Assembly: GCA_016281355.1 (NCBI GenBank)
Contig: JAEEIL010000038.1
Span: 1-33,143, forward strand
Length of the DNA: 33,143 bases
DNA from: Elusimicrobiaceae bacterium
Lineage (GTDB): Bacteria; Elusimicrobiota; Elusimicrobia; Elusimicrobiales; Elusimicrobiaceae
Reading direction: 5' to 3'
The translations under genes and the position numbers were made by a program. Shown here one piece after another: positions 23,789 to 31,959 of the stretch (position 1 is its first letter; every line of letters begins with the position of its first letter). Below the pieces are notes generated by a model, which saw nothing but the letters and a program-made list of their open reading frames with translations, did no database searches and was not told where the DNA came from.

Positions 23789-25558
23789 TTAAAATTCACC
23801 GGAATCGAACTCTTCCCCCGTACTTGTAGTAGTTTCATAGGAATTATTTGTGGATCCATAAGAACTTACTTCCATACTTGTTTCTTGCTCTTGCGGGACA
23901 TCCGCTACTCCTGTACTACTCTCAGAAACTGTTTGTGTAGTTTGTGTAACAGATACCACTGAAGAAGTCTGTGAACTTTCTTCTTCATCCACCGTACCTA
24001 CTTGCCTTTTACCTGGTTTAGTCCAAAGTCTCTTTTGAGTATAATCCAATTCTTTGTCCTTATTTGCTTCCGCTTTGGCTTTCTCTATATTGGCTACTTC
24101 AGATTCAGTTTTTATAATGATTACATCTTCTCTTTCCGGGCCTTCCTTTAAAACAAGTTGACGTTTTAAAATGCGTTCACGCCCGGCAATATCTTTAGCC
24201 CTAAGTACAAGAGTATATTTGCCGAGCGGCAATAAATGCCCGAAGTATCTCTTATGTCCGTTCCAGAAAGTTTGATAATTTAAAGCACCGTCACCGGAGA
24301 GTTGTTTTACTACGTAATAGTGATCATCTGCGTTATGGCTGACAATTTGTAATACCCATTCTTTGATTGAAGTGGAACCTTCCATAACAGAGAAGTCTAT
24401 TACAAAAACTTCCCCGGCTGAAGGTGTAATTTCTTCAAAAGGATAAACAGCCAAACTTAACACCGGCGGTAAATTTTTATCTTGCAATTTAGATTTTAAA
24501 CGTGATACGCCATCATAATCAAACACAATTGATATACCTGCTAAATTACTAAATTTTTCAGGCGGTTCTTGTGTTGTTAAGCCCATGTTTAAGTTCATTT
24601 TTGAAGGTGACATACCACGGTTTATTAAGTATGTATTGAGTGCAACTGCCTGACGTACTGCGTGCAAGGTTACATCATCTGTATAACTTCCTTCAGGTAA
24701 AATAACATAGGAAGGAGAATTTTCTAAAATCATCAAAGCATAAACGTCATCAAGTATAGGCGAAGATATCTTGCTTATTGAAGGGCCGGCAAATAATGCA
24801 GCGGAATTAATATCGATCGCATCCACACGTCCACCGCGCATATAAACCTGAACATCTTCTTCCGCATTTAACTTTGCGACCAAAGAATCTATCATTTCTT
24901 TTCTTTTTTGTTTTTCTGCTTTCTTTTGTAAAGAACGTACTTTTGATTTGCTGCCTCTGGGGAAAGAAGAATCTTCGGTAGTTACAAGTTCCTCTTCGGT
25001 AACTTCGGTAACTGCTTCCTCAGAAGTTGTTTGTTGTTCCCCTTCATTTTGGTCTTCTTGTGCCTCTCCTTGAGAATCTGCAACGGTTTCTTCCGCTTTT
25101 GCTTCTTCACTTTGTTGTTGATAGCCGAAAGGATCTGCTTCCATTTCAGATGTTGCAGGCTCAGGGATATCTTCCAAATCGTCGGTCATATAAACTTCTC
25201 TAAAAATACCTGCTTGTTGATTGCTGGAAGTTTCGCCGGAACTTTTTCCTGCTTTTGAGCCGGATTTATGAAGGTTTTCTATTTCCTGATCATAAGGAAT
25301 TTGTTTGGGAGGAACAACCCCACCTCTATCGAAATGAATTAAGTTAACGTACTCATTAGCTTCGGAAATTTGATCCGCATTACCGCTAACAAAAACATCT
25401 ATAAAACTGTCCATTGCTTCTTCATAACGACCGTCCGCATAAAGTCTTTTCCCCTTTGACAAAGATTCTTCAGCCCTATTCCCCGAAGCTAAAAGCAAAG
25501 AGGATAATGCGAAACAAAAACCAAATAACAACACAAAAATCTTTAATTTTAATTTCAT
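23789..25558 (-). CDS. Exported multidomain protein (TPR, OmpA-like and FlgD-Ig-like), first gene of the pilus operon
   Basis: A 589-aa protein with a Sec signal peptide (about 1-25). A short TPR-like helix pair follows (GKRLYADGRYEEAMDSFIDVF), then a long acidic, low-complexity linker (about 90-215, rich in Glu, Gln, Ser, Thr). Next come an OmpA-like alpha/beta region (about 235-330, VRQAVALNTYLINRGMSPSKMNLNMG), a beta-sandwich like FlgD Ig domains (about 360-465, WNGHKRYFGHLLPLGKYTLVLRAKD), and a Ser/Thr-rich disordered tail. It leads the operon with a good ribosome site and promoter. A role in anchoring the machine to peptidoglycan or the outer membrane would fit, but that is inference; the full architecture does not match a family I can name. 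Confidence 0.75.
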   Translation of the reverse strand: MKLKLKIFVLLFGFCFALSSLLLASGNRAEESLSKGKRLYADGRYEEAMDSFIDVFVSGNADQISEANEYVNLIHFDRGGVVPPKQIPYDQEIENLHKSGSKAGKSSGETSSNQQAGIFREVYMTDDLEDIPEPATSEMEADPFGYQQQSEEAKAEETVADSQGEAQEDQNEGEQQTTSEEAVTEVTEEELVTTEDSSFPRGSKSKVRSLQKKAEKQKRKEMIDSLVAKLNAEEDVQVYMRGGRVDAIDINSAALFAGPSISKISSPILDDVYALMILENSPSYVILPEGSYTDDVTLHAVRQAVALNTYLINRGMSPSKMNLNMGLTTQEPPEKFSNLAGISIVFDYDGVSRLKSKLQDKNLPPVLSLAVYPFEEITPSAGEVFVIDFSVMEGSTSIKEWVLQIVSHNADDHYYVVKQLSGDGALNYQTFWNGHKRYFGHLLPLGKYTLVLRAKDIAGRERILKRQLVLKEGPEREDVIIIKTESEVANIEKAKAEANKDKELDYTQKRLWTKPGKRQVGTVDEEESSQTSSVVSVTQTTQTVSESSTGVADVPQEQETSMEVSSYGSTNNSYETTTSTGEEFDSGEF

Positions 25559-25603
25559 AAAATATGCCTCTCCTAACGAACTATCTCAAGCCCATACATA
25601 AAC

Positions 25604-25631
25604 ATTATATCAATTTATCAGCATTTGTAAA
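25604..25631 (-). promoter_or_regulatory. Promoter of the pilus operon
   Basis: Minus strand TTTACA (25626-25631), 16-bp spacer, TATAAT (25604-25609). The distance to ATG 25558 gives a leader of about 40 nt containing GAGAGG. The 14-kb run of genes that follows has no other clear promoter until pyrR. Confidence 0.72.
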
Positions 25632-25650
25632 GCGTTTCTTAACGTACATA

Positions 25651-28179
25651 CTATATGTTAACATTTTTTAACCTGTTTTTGACAAATTCATCATAAGGAC
25701 AAAAATCTAATATTTCCTCAAGCGAACGTTTGGCAGTTTCTTTATCTCCACATTTTTGCGCAGATAAAGCTAAAGACAAATTATAAGATTTTCCTCTAAA
25801 CTTATCCCCTTTAATTTGCTTTAAAATATAGGTTGCTTCACAATACTTACCCTGCCTAAAATAAAATTCAGATAGTAAATTGTCTACTTCCGTTTCATCC
25901 GGATATTCATTTTTGAGTTTTTTAATTTCTTCAAACACAGTTTCATCTTGCTTTAATTTTAACTTTTCTTTCAACGCGTTGATCTTGTTTGCTCTTTGTA
26001 AAAATTCGGCATTGGCATTATCATTTTTACAATTGGTGGCAATCTTTAAAGCAGTTTTGTCAAAAATATTTTTTTGCAAAGTTTTTAGCGCAAAAATATT
26101 TGCATTTTGGCAGTCCTTTTCTTTAAAATAAATTTCTGCTAAATATGACGGCAAATTTGGTTCATGCGGTAAAATTTCAACTAAGTTTTGAAGTATTTTT
26201 TTATCTTCTTCACACACATAATTTTGGCCTAACAAAATATTTGCAAATAATTCAGCTGCCGGGGAATAAGTCGGCAAAAAATTTAAAGTTTTGCGTAGAT
26301 GTGTTAAAGCACCCGTATAATTTTGTTGCACATATTTCAAAGAAGCAAGATAAAAATGGAATTCATAATACGCAGGATATAATTTTAGCGCTTCTTCATT
26401 GATTTTTTTAGCTTTCTCAAATTCATTTAGGTTCATATTTACTTTTGCGGAAATATAATAAGGCTCCGGCCTTATAGACGATAATTTTATTGCTTTATCC
26501 ATGTCTTCTACGACGTGTTTGTAATTCCCTTTAACCAAATTTTTGTATCCGCTTAATTCATAAGTTTGTGCTATAAAATATCTTGTTTGGAAATTGATTA
26601 AACTGTAAATAAACAAACAAATCAAAGCAGAAATTATAAAAAGGGAAATTCTATTAAAACCCACTTTTTTGTTTTTAGCACTTATGTTATTTATAGACGA
26701 TAATATAAACCAAAACGCAAAACTTACAAGCAAAGTTCTCAAAGTTATATTAAACAAATTATCAATCAAAACACTAACTAAACCTAACATCAAAACGATA
26801 TAAAAATATTTTTCTTCTTTTGTAAGATTTTTAATCTCTTTTTTAAATGTCGCAAAAAATGAAAACAACAAAAATACATAAATGGCAAAAGATATTAAAC
26901 CACCATCAGATAAAATTTCCAAATACTCATTATGCGTATTATTTGCTTGCATTTGCATTTTATCTAAAGCCGGATTTTTAGCAATTAGTTGCCCTTGGCA
27001 ATACGGGTAATTAAGTTGAAAAGAATTTACACCTTTACCCATAACAGGAGAATTTTTGAAATTACTTAAAGCACAATACCACATCATTAAACGTTGATGC
27101 AAAGGCTGTATAAAATGTTTGCTTTGTAAAGACAATGTGTTTAAACTTAAAACTTGTTTTGCTTCTGAAATTCTTGCCCCCGGGGCGGAATTACCATGAT
27201 TTTTTAAACCGAATACTAAAGCAAAAGTACAAGTGCAAAATACCAAAAACAGAATAAGTATTTTTATGAATTTACTTAAAAATATTTTTCTAAACTCTCT
27301 TGCGCAAATAAAAAATATTAAACCGCATGCCACCAAACCTACCCACGAAGAACGTGTACCTGATATCATTAAAAACAAAGATAAAACTAAAACTATAAAG
27401 CCACTTATTAAATTTTCTTGCTTAGTTTTTGCTTGCAAAAATAAAAGCATTGAATAAGGTAAAAAAAGCAAAACAAAGGAAGCCAAAAAATTTGGGTTAC
27501 CGAAGGTGGAAACAGGGCGTGCCCCGAATTCTTTGGAAATATCCAAAACCCAAAACAATTCAAAACCAAATGCCTGCATTATGCCATATAAACATGCACA
27601 AAAACAAACCGCGAGCATAATATCTAAAATTTCTTTTATACCATATTTCCCTAAATGCAAAAAGCATAAATAAACACCGGCACCAAAAATCAAAACAGCT
27701 ACTATTGCACTCGCTTGAATTTTCCACAAAAACCAGGCCAAACACCAAATAAAAATATTTTTAAAAAATTTATAGGAAGATACTTTAAAATCAATTTTTG
27801 TCAATGCTAATTTAGCAAATAAAAACCCAAATATTAAACCAAAAATTAAATAATCTGATTTGCGCAAGAATTCATTTATTAAAGCTGCAGGACTATCGCT
27901 ACAAAAATAATTAACAATCAAGGAAAACAACAAAGAAAACAGAAAAATAACAAAAATAACATCTAGTTTAGAATAGCGTAAATTTATCTCTTTTTTTAAT
28001 ATCGATTCTATGATATAACACAAAACAAAAACACCGCAAAAAATACTTAAAGACAAGGACTGTATAACAAAAGGATTTTGGGTGGTATCAGTTAAAAACA
28101 GTAAAGGGCAAACAAATAAACAACCTATAAAACAAAGCCTTTTCACTATTTCGGTAAAGTTTAAAATTTTATTTTGCAT
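25651..28179 (-). CDS. O-antigen ligase/PglL-like membrane protein with C-terminal TPRs
   Basis: An 842-aa polytopic protein. Residues ~1-530 hold about 12 transmembrane helices and the Wzy/WaaL/PglL-type motifs FGNPNFLASFVLLFLP and NNTHNEYLEILSDGGLISFAIY in a periplasmic loop, with SGTRSSWVGL between. Residues ~540-842 are tetratricopeptide repeats (YKNLVKGNYKHVVEDMDKAIKLSSIRPEPYYISAKVNMNLNEFEKAKKINEEALKLYP). The superfamily transfers lipid-linked oligosaccharide to lipid A, polymerises O-units, or glycosylates pilins (PglL/TfpO); sequence alone does not separate these. Its start overlaps the end of its upstream paralogue by 11 nt, so the two are coupled. It lies just upstream of the pilus operon on the same strand, which makes a pilin-glycosylation role worth considering. 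Confidence 0.86.
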   Translation of the reverse strand: MQNKILNFTEIVKRLCFIGCLFVCPLLFLTDTTQNPFVIQSLSLSIFCGVFVLCYIIESILKKEINLRYSKLDVIFVIFLFSLLFSLIVNYFCSDSPAALINEFLRKSDYLIFGLIFGFLFAKLALTKIDFKVSSYKFFKNIFIWCLAWFLWKIQASAIVAVLIFGAGVYLCFLHLGKYGIKEILDIMLAVCFCACLYGIMQAFGFELFWVLDISKEFGARPVSTFGNPNFLASFVLLFLPYSMLLFLQAKTKQENLISGFIVLVLSLFLMISGTRSSWVGLVACGLIFFICAREFRKIFLSKFIKILILFLVFCTCTFALVFGLKNHGNSAPGARISEAKQVLSLNTLSLQSKHFIQPLHQRLMMWYCALSNFKNSPVMGKGVNSFQLNYPYCQGQLIAKNPALDKMQMQANNTHNEYLEILSDGGLISFAIYVFLLFSFFATFKKEIKNLTKEEKYFYIVLMLGLVSVLIDNLFNITLRTLLVSFAFWFILSSINNISAKNKKVGFNRISLFIISALICLFIYSLINFQTRYFIAQTYELSGYKNLVKGNYKHVVEDMDKAIKLSSIRPEPYYISAKVNMNLNEFEKAKKINEEALKLYPAYYEFHFYLASLKYVQQNYTGALTHLRKTLNFLPTYSPAAELFANILLGQNYVCEEDKKILQNLVEILPHEPNLPSYLAEIYFKEKDCQNANIFALKTLQKNIFDKTALKIATNCKNDNANAEFLQRANKINALKEKLKLKQDETVFEEIKKLKNEYPDETEVDNLLSEFYFRQGKYCEATYILKQIKGDKFRGKSYNLSLALSAQKCGDKETAKRSLEEILDFCPYDEFVKNRLKNVNI

Positions 28180-30349
28180 TTTGTTCGTTTAATTTCCTTT
28201 CTTCTTCATCAAAAATTTTATAATACTTTTTGGCTGTTTCATTATTTTTATGTTGGGCCAAATAATCTTTATTGACAACATCTTGAGGCCCTTGCATATA
28301 CATGTTAAGCCAAACTTTAGCCGTCTTAAAATCCCTGTGCATAGCTGCGATATCCGCAAGTTGAAAATAAGTATTATCAAATACAGGATCCAAATGTAGT
28401 GAATGTTTAAAAAACGTTTCCGCTTGCTTATAATATTTTTCACCGTCATAGAAGTTTTTGGGGCCGATATATGCAGCCATTTTTCTATAAAGCAAACCGC
28501 GATTATGCCAAACCAAAGCATTGTTTGGACTTAAAGATATTTCTTTTTGATAATATTTATCTGCGCGCTCAAAATCGTTCATAGGTTCAGTATCCCCTTC
28601 TAACGGAAGGAACTTCCTTCTCATATCAAATCTATTCACAAAAAATGAGGCTTTAAACTGGTTAACACTGGTTCTAAAAGGGTTTAAATTTATGGCCTTT
28701 GTATATATAATTCCGATTACCGGGTTTTTATTATCCGTCATTGACATAGATGAGGCTATACTCAAATAATGATCTGAGAGCAAGGTTCCAAAAGCCTTAA
28801 ACATCAAAAATGCTGTTAAAGAAAGTAAAATTGCCACAAATACTTTTCTATATTTCCAAATTGCGTAACAAAAAACCCATAATACTCCTAAGGAACCCGC
28901 TAAGAAAAAACCCCAATAAAGCCCTAGTAACAAAATGTTATCTGATAAAGCGATTTTGGCAAATTGATATCCTACAAATATAATCAAAGATAAAATGCAA
29001 GAACTTGCCAAAAAACATAAAATTAAAGTTAAAATACCGGGCTTTTTATTGGTAGTATTTTCCCTTTTTGTCTTTTCAAGACCACCGTAAGCTAAATTAA
29101 ATAATATCCCGTTAAATAGTGCCAAAAAATACATTGTAGATACAAAATAAATACTAACGTCCACTAAATTGTGCAGATAAATCGCGCTGCCGGCCATTAA
29201 AGCGGCAAATAAATTGCAGGCAGTTTCTTTATCTCCCGAATGCTCCAAATATCTTAAAGAATTAAAAGCACCTTTTAGCTGATAAAAAACCAAATATAGA
29301 AATAAGCCAAGGCCCAAAATACCCAATGATGCCCATTGTTCCAAAAAGAAATTTTCAGCGTGCTGGGTTTCGGCATTATGCAAATTCTCCATATAAAATA
29401 TATCGGGCCTTTTATATGCTTGATATATTACTTGAAAAGATCCGAACCCGGTTCCTGTAATAGGTGTTGCCTGTACCATATCCCAAGTTGAACGCCAAGT
29501 AGATAAACGGAAATTTACAGATTGCATACGTTTAGCACCGAAATGTACTGTTAAAGCAGCGCAAGCTAAAAAGAAGATTAAAGCGGAAATATTTATTATT
29601 TTTTTATGTTCGCTTAATTTAGTTTTAAAAAAGTTTAAGTAAATACCTGCAAAAACGACTAAACTTACGCCGAGACCAACCCAAGCACCTTTACTTTCGG
29701 TAAAAAATATATCGGTAACCAAAATTGCCGCAAGCAAAATATATCTTTTATAATGTGTATAGCAAAAACGTGCCAAAACAACCATTAAAGAAAATAAGAG
29801 ATAATTACCCAAAAAGTTAGGGTTTGCAATTGTAGAAAATATACGTTTTTGGAAGGCATTAGTCCAATACAGTAAATCAACCCCACTATAAACATATAGG
29901 TTTATCACTTGAATTAAACCATAAGTACCCACTACCCAAGCACAACCTATAATCGCTTTGAAAAGCAAGTCTATATCATTTTTATCAAACTCAAACGCGA
30001 CAATAGAAAAGAAAATACAAATACCTAAAAATTTGAATAAACTTTCCGCGCGCCCCATAATATATGGGTGGAAAAAATAACTTATAACAACATAACCGAC
30101 ATATAATACAAAGGGTAAAAGTTTAATAAGGTTTTGGCGTGTAAAAATATTTTCTTTATAAAAGTAAAGTTTGGAAATCCAAAGGCCTAAGGCACCGATT
30201 GCCCCTATATAATAGAGGGTAATTTTAATTTGCGCGCTATCTAGAGAATTCAAAAAAAGTGGCAGGGAAATAAAAAAACATAAAGCTGATAGCCAATAAG
30301 TTAAAAGGCGATTTTTCCCACTTTGGGCAGGAGTTTCGGTATTTTGCAT
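28169..30349 (-). CDS. O-antigen ligase/PglL-like membrane protein with C-terminal TPRs (paralogue)
   Basis: A 726-aa polytopic protein similar in plan to the next gene. About 12-14 transmembrane helices (1-535) include the motifs IANPNFLGNYLLFSLMVV, FFTESKGAWVGLGVSL, TGTGFGSFQVIYQAYKRPDIF and ENLHNAETQHAENFFLEQWASLGILGLGLF. The second His of the NLHNAETQH segment sits where the catalytic His of O-antigen ligases and PglL lies. A C-terminal TPR region (about 570-726: PNNALVWHNRGLLYRKMAAYIG; PVFDNTYFQLADIAAMHRDFKTAKVWLNMYMQ) follows. It begins 19 nt after tRNA-Thr on the same strand, with a GGAGG site. The two proteins have diverged in length and motif detail, so they may use different donors or acceptors. 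Confidence 0.86.
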   Translation of the reverse strand: MQNTETPAQSGKNRLLTYWLSALCFFISLPLFLNSLDSAQIKITLYYIGAIGALGLWISKLYFYKENIFTRQNLIKLLPFVLYVGYVVISYFFHPYIMGRAESLFKFLGICIFFSIVAFEFDKNDIDLLFKAIIGCAWVVGTYGLIQVINLYVYSGVDLLYWTNAFQKRIFSTIANPNFLGNYLLFSLMVVLARFCYTHYKRYILLAAILVTDIFFTESKGAWVGLGVSLVVFAGIYLNFFKTKLSEHKKIINISALIFFLACAALTVHFGAKRMQSVNFRLSTWRSTWDMVQATPITGTGFGSFQVIYQAYKRPDIFYMENLHNAETQHAENFFLEQWASLGILGLGLFLYLVFYQLKGAFNSLRYLEHSGDKETACNLFAALMAGSAIYLHNLVDVSIYFVSTMYFLALFNGILFNLAYGGLEKTKRENTTNKKPGILTLILCFLASSCILSLIIFVGYQFAKIALSDNILLLGLYWGFFLAGSLGVLWVFCYAIWKYRKVFVAILLSLTAFLMFKAFGTLLSDHYLSIASSMSMTDNKNPVIGIIYTKAINLNPFRTSVNQFKASFFVNRFDMRRKFLPLEGDTEPMNDFERADKYYQKEISLSPNNALVWHNRGLLYRKMAAYIGPKNFYDGEKYYKQAETFFKHSLHLDPVFDNTYFQLADIAAMHRDFKTAKVWLNMYMQGPQDVVNKDYLAQHKNNETAKKYYKIFDEEERKLNEQNAK

Positions 30350-30367
30350 TTCCCCTCCAAAAGAATA

Positions 30368-30440
30368 AGCCGAGAATGGGGTTCGAACCCACGACCTGCC
30401 GCTTACGAAGCGGCTGCTCTACCAGCTGAGCTATCTCGGC
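30368..30440 (-). tRNA. tRNA-Thr (anticodon CGT)
   Basis: The minus strand folds into a full cloverleaf: 7-bp acceptor stem GCCGAGA/TCTCGGC, D-arm GCTCAGCTGGTAGAGC, anticodon stem GCCGC/GCGGC with loop TTCGTAA (anticodon CGT, reading ACG), and T-arm GTGGGTTCGAACCCCAT. Overall it closely resembles E. coli tRNA-Thr(CGT). CCA is not encoded and the discriminator would be T. A peptide read through it is spurious. Confidence 0.95.
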
Positions 30441-30448
30441 ATAGTAAC

Positions 30449-30477
30449 ATTTTAGCAATTTTGCACGTAAAGCGCAA
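30449..30477 (-). promoter_or_regulatory. Possible promoter of tRNA-Thr and the O-antigen-ligase-like genes
   Basis: Minus strand TTGCGC (30472-30477), 17-bp spacer, TAAAAT (30449-30454), 8 nt before the mature tRNA. The -35 is weak. An imperfect inverted repeat, TTTTGCGC/GTGCAAAA with a 5-nt loop, overlaps this site and could instead be the 3' end structure of gatB, although it lacks a T-run. Confidence 0.4.
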
Positions 30478-30506
30478 AATACAACATAGGGCCATTTAGA
30501 TAATAT

Positions 30507-31940
30507 TTACCCTTTAATTAAACGGTTCAAAATCTTATTTAAAAGTGCCGGGTTGGCTTTGCCCTTGGATGCCTTCATTACAGGCCCAACCAAAGCACCA
30601 ATGGCTTTTGCATTGCCTGCCTTAACTTCGGCAGCCGCTTTCGGGTTTGCCTCTATTGCGGCTTTGGCCCATGCTTCAAGTTGAGCTTCGTCGTTTACCT
30701 GTGAAGCACCGGAACTTTCAAGCAGTTTTTTAATGCTTTCTTTACTATCAAAGGCTTTGGCAAAAACTTCTTTTGCAATTTTGGAAGATATTTTACCACC
30801 CTCAATTTGCTTGATTAAAAATGCCAAATCTTTTGCAACAACAGGGCTTTGGGCAATTTCCAAATTTGCTGCTTTTAACTTACCCGCAAGATCTGAAAAT
30901 ATCCAGTTTACCGCCGCTTTGGCTTGCACGCCTTCTTTTAAAACTGCCTCAAAATAATCTTTTGTTGCACGCTCTTGAGTAACCAAACCGGCATCATAAG
31001 CATTAAGGCCAAGTGTATCCATATAAACTTTTTTTTGCTCATTTGGAAGTAACGGCATAGCATTTTTTACTTCCTCAATTTCCGCTTGCGTTACTTGTAA
31101 AGGCGGAAGGTCCGGCTCCGGAAAATATCTATATTCCTGGGCTGTTTCTTTTGAACGCATGACATTAGTTTGGCCTTTTGCGTCATCCCAAAGCATAGTT
31201 TGTTGGAGGACTTTGCCCCCCTCATTTAAAAGTTTGGTTTGGCGCTCAATTTCATAAGTAAGAGCATCTTTTACCGCTTTAAAAGAATTTAAATTTTTGA
31301 TTTCAATGCGCGTTCCGAACTTTTCTGTACCGACAGGGCGAAGGGACAAATTGACATCAACGCGAAGTTCACCCTTTTCCATATCGCAATTTGAAATATC
31401 CAGCCAAGCCATCATTCTTTTAAGGTTTGTTAAATAATTATATGCCTCTTGCGGGGAACGCATATCAGGTTCGGAAACAATTTCAAGCAAAGGCACACCG
31501 GAACGGTTTAAATCAATTAAAGAACAGTCCCCACCATGCATACTTTTGCCGGCATCTTCTTCAAGATGAGCACGGGTAATGCCGATTTTCTTAGTGTTTC
31601 CGGCCTTATCTTCCACCTCAATATACCCATGTGAAATTATAGGGTGCAAATCTTGGGAAATTTGGTAACCTTTAGGCAAGTCAGGATAAAAATAATTCTT
31701 GCGAGCAAACACAGAAATTTCGTTAATGTTTGCTTTCAAAGCAAGGCCTGCTTTAATGGCTAATTTTACTGCCTCTTTATTCAAAGTAGGCAAAACACCA
31801 AGCTGCCCGGTACAAAGAGGGCAAATATTTGTATTTGGTGCACTGCCGGCAACATTTTTGCAACTGCAAAACATTTTGCTGGCTGTATTTAACTGTAAAT
31901 GTATTTCAAGACCGATAACCGGTTCAAAAGTCTGTTCCAT
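30507..31940 (-). CDS. gatB: Aspartyl/glutamyl-tRNA(Asn/Gln) amidotransferase subunit B
   Basis: A 477-aa subunit of the GatCAB complex, which amidates misacylated Glu-tRNA(Gln) and/or Asp-tRNA(Asn). Features: VIGLEIHLQLNTASKMFCSC at the N-terminus, the zinc-site cysteines FCSCKN and NICPLCTGQLGVLP, KNYFYPDLPKGYQISQ, RAHLEEDAGKS, DLNRSGVPLLEIVSEPD and YRYFPEPDLPP, then the helical and YqeY-like tail (about 330-477) that binds tRNA. Start: ATG 31940 (MEQTFEPVIGLE), since the 12 residues of the longer frame are not part of the family and would overlap the divergent gene. gatA and gatC are not next to it. As asnS is present, glutamine is the likelier target. Confidence 0.96.
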   Translation of the reverse strand: MEQTFEPVIGLEIHLQLNTASKMFCSCKNVAGSAPNTNICPLCTGQLGVLPTLNKEAVKLAIKAGLALKANINEISVFARKNYFYPDLPKGYQISQDLHPIISHGYIEVEDKAGNTKKIGITRAHLEEDAGKSMHGGDCSLIDLNRSGVPLLEIVSEPDMRSPQEAYNYLTNLKRMMAWLDISNCDMEKGELRVDVNLSLRPVGTEKFGTRIEIKNLNSFKAVKDALTYEIERQTKLLNEGGKVLQQTMLWDDAKGQTNVMRSKETAQEYRYFPEPDLPPLQVTQAEIEEVKNAMPLLPNEQKKVYMDTLGLNAYDAGLVTQERATKDYFEAVLKEGVQAKAAVNWIFSDLAGKLKAANLEIAQSPVVAKDLAFLIKQIEGGKISSKIAKEVFAKAFDSKESIKKLLESSGASQVNDEAQLEAWAKAAIEANPKAAAEVKAGNAKAIGALVGPVMKASKGKANPALLNKILNRLIKG

Positions 31941-31959
31941 ATATGATATTATATTAAAT
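31941..31959. promoter_or_regulatory. 19-bp divergent start region of gatB and the GT2 gene
   Basis: The two start codons are only 19 bp apart and no Shine-Dalgarno is visible for either. On the minus strand TATAAT (31948-31953) lies 7 nt before gatB's ATG, so transcription could begin at or near the ATG. On the plus strand TATGAT (31942-31947) lies 12 nt before the GT2 ATG. Neither has a good -35. Confidence 0.4.

Noticed and set aside
30237-30458. A 73-codon frame reading AEIAQLVEQPLRKRQVVGSNP
   Set aside because: It is the familiar false translation of a tRNA gene (here tRNA-Thr).
31699-31959. 87-codon extension of the GT2 protein upstream of 31960
   Set aside because: This stretch is antisense to the conserved N-terminus of gatB, and the family's start motif begins just after ATG 31960.
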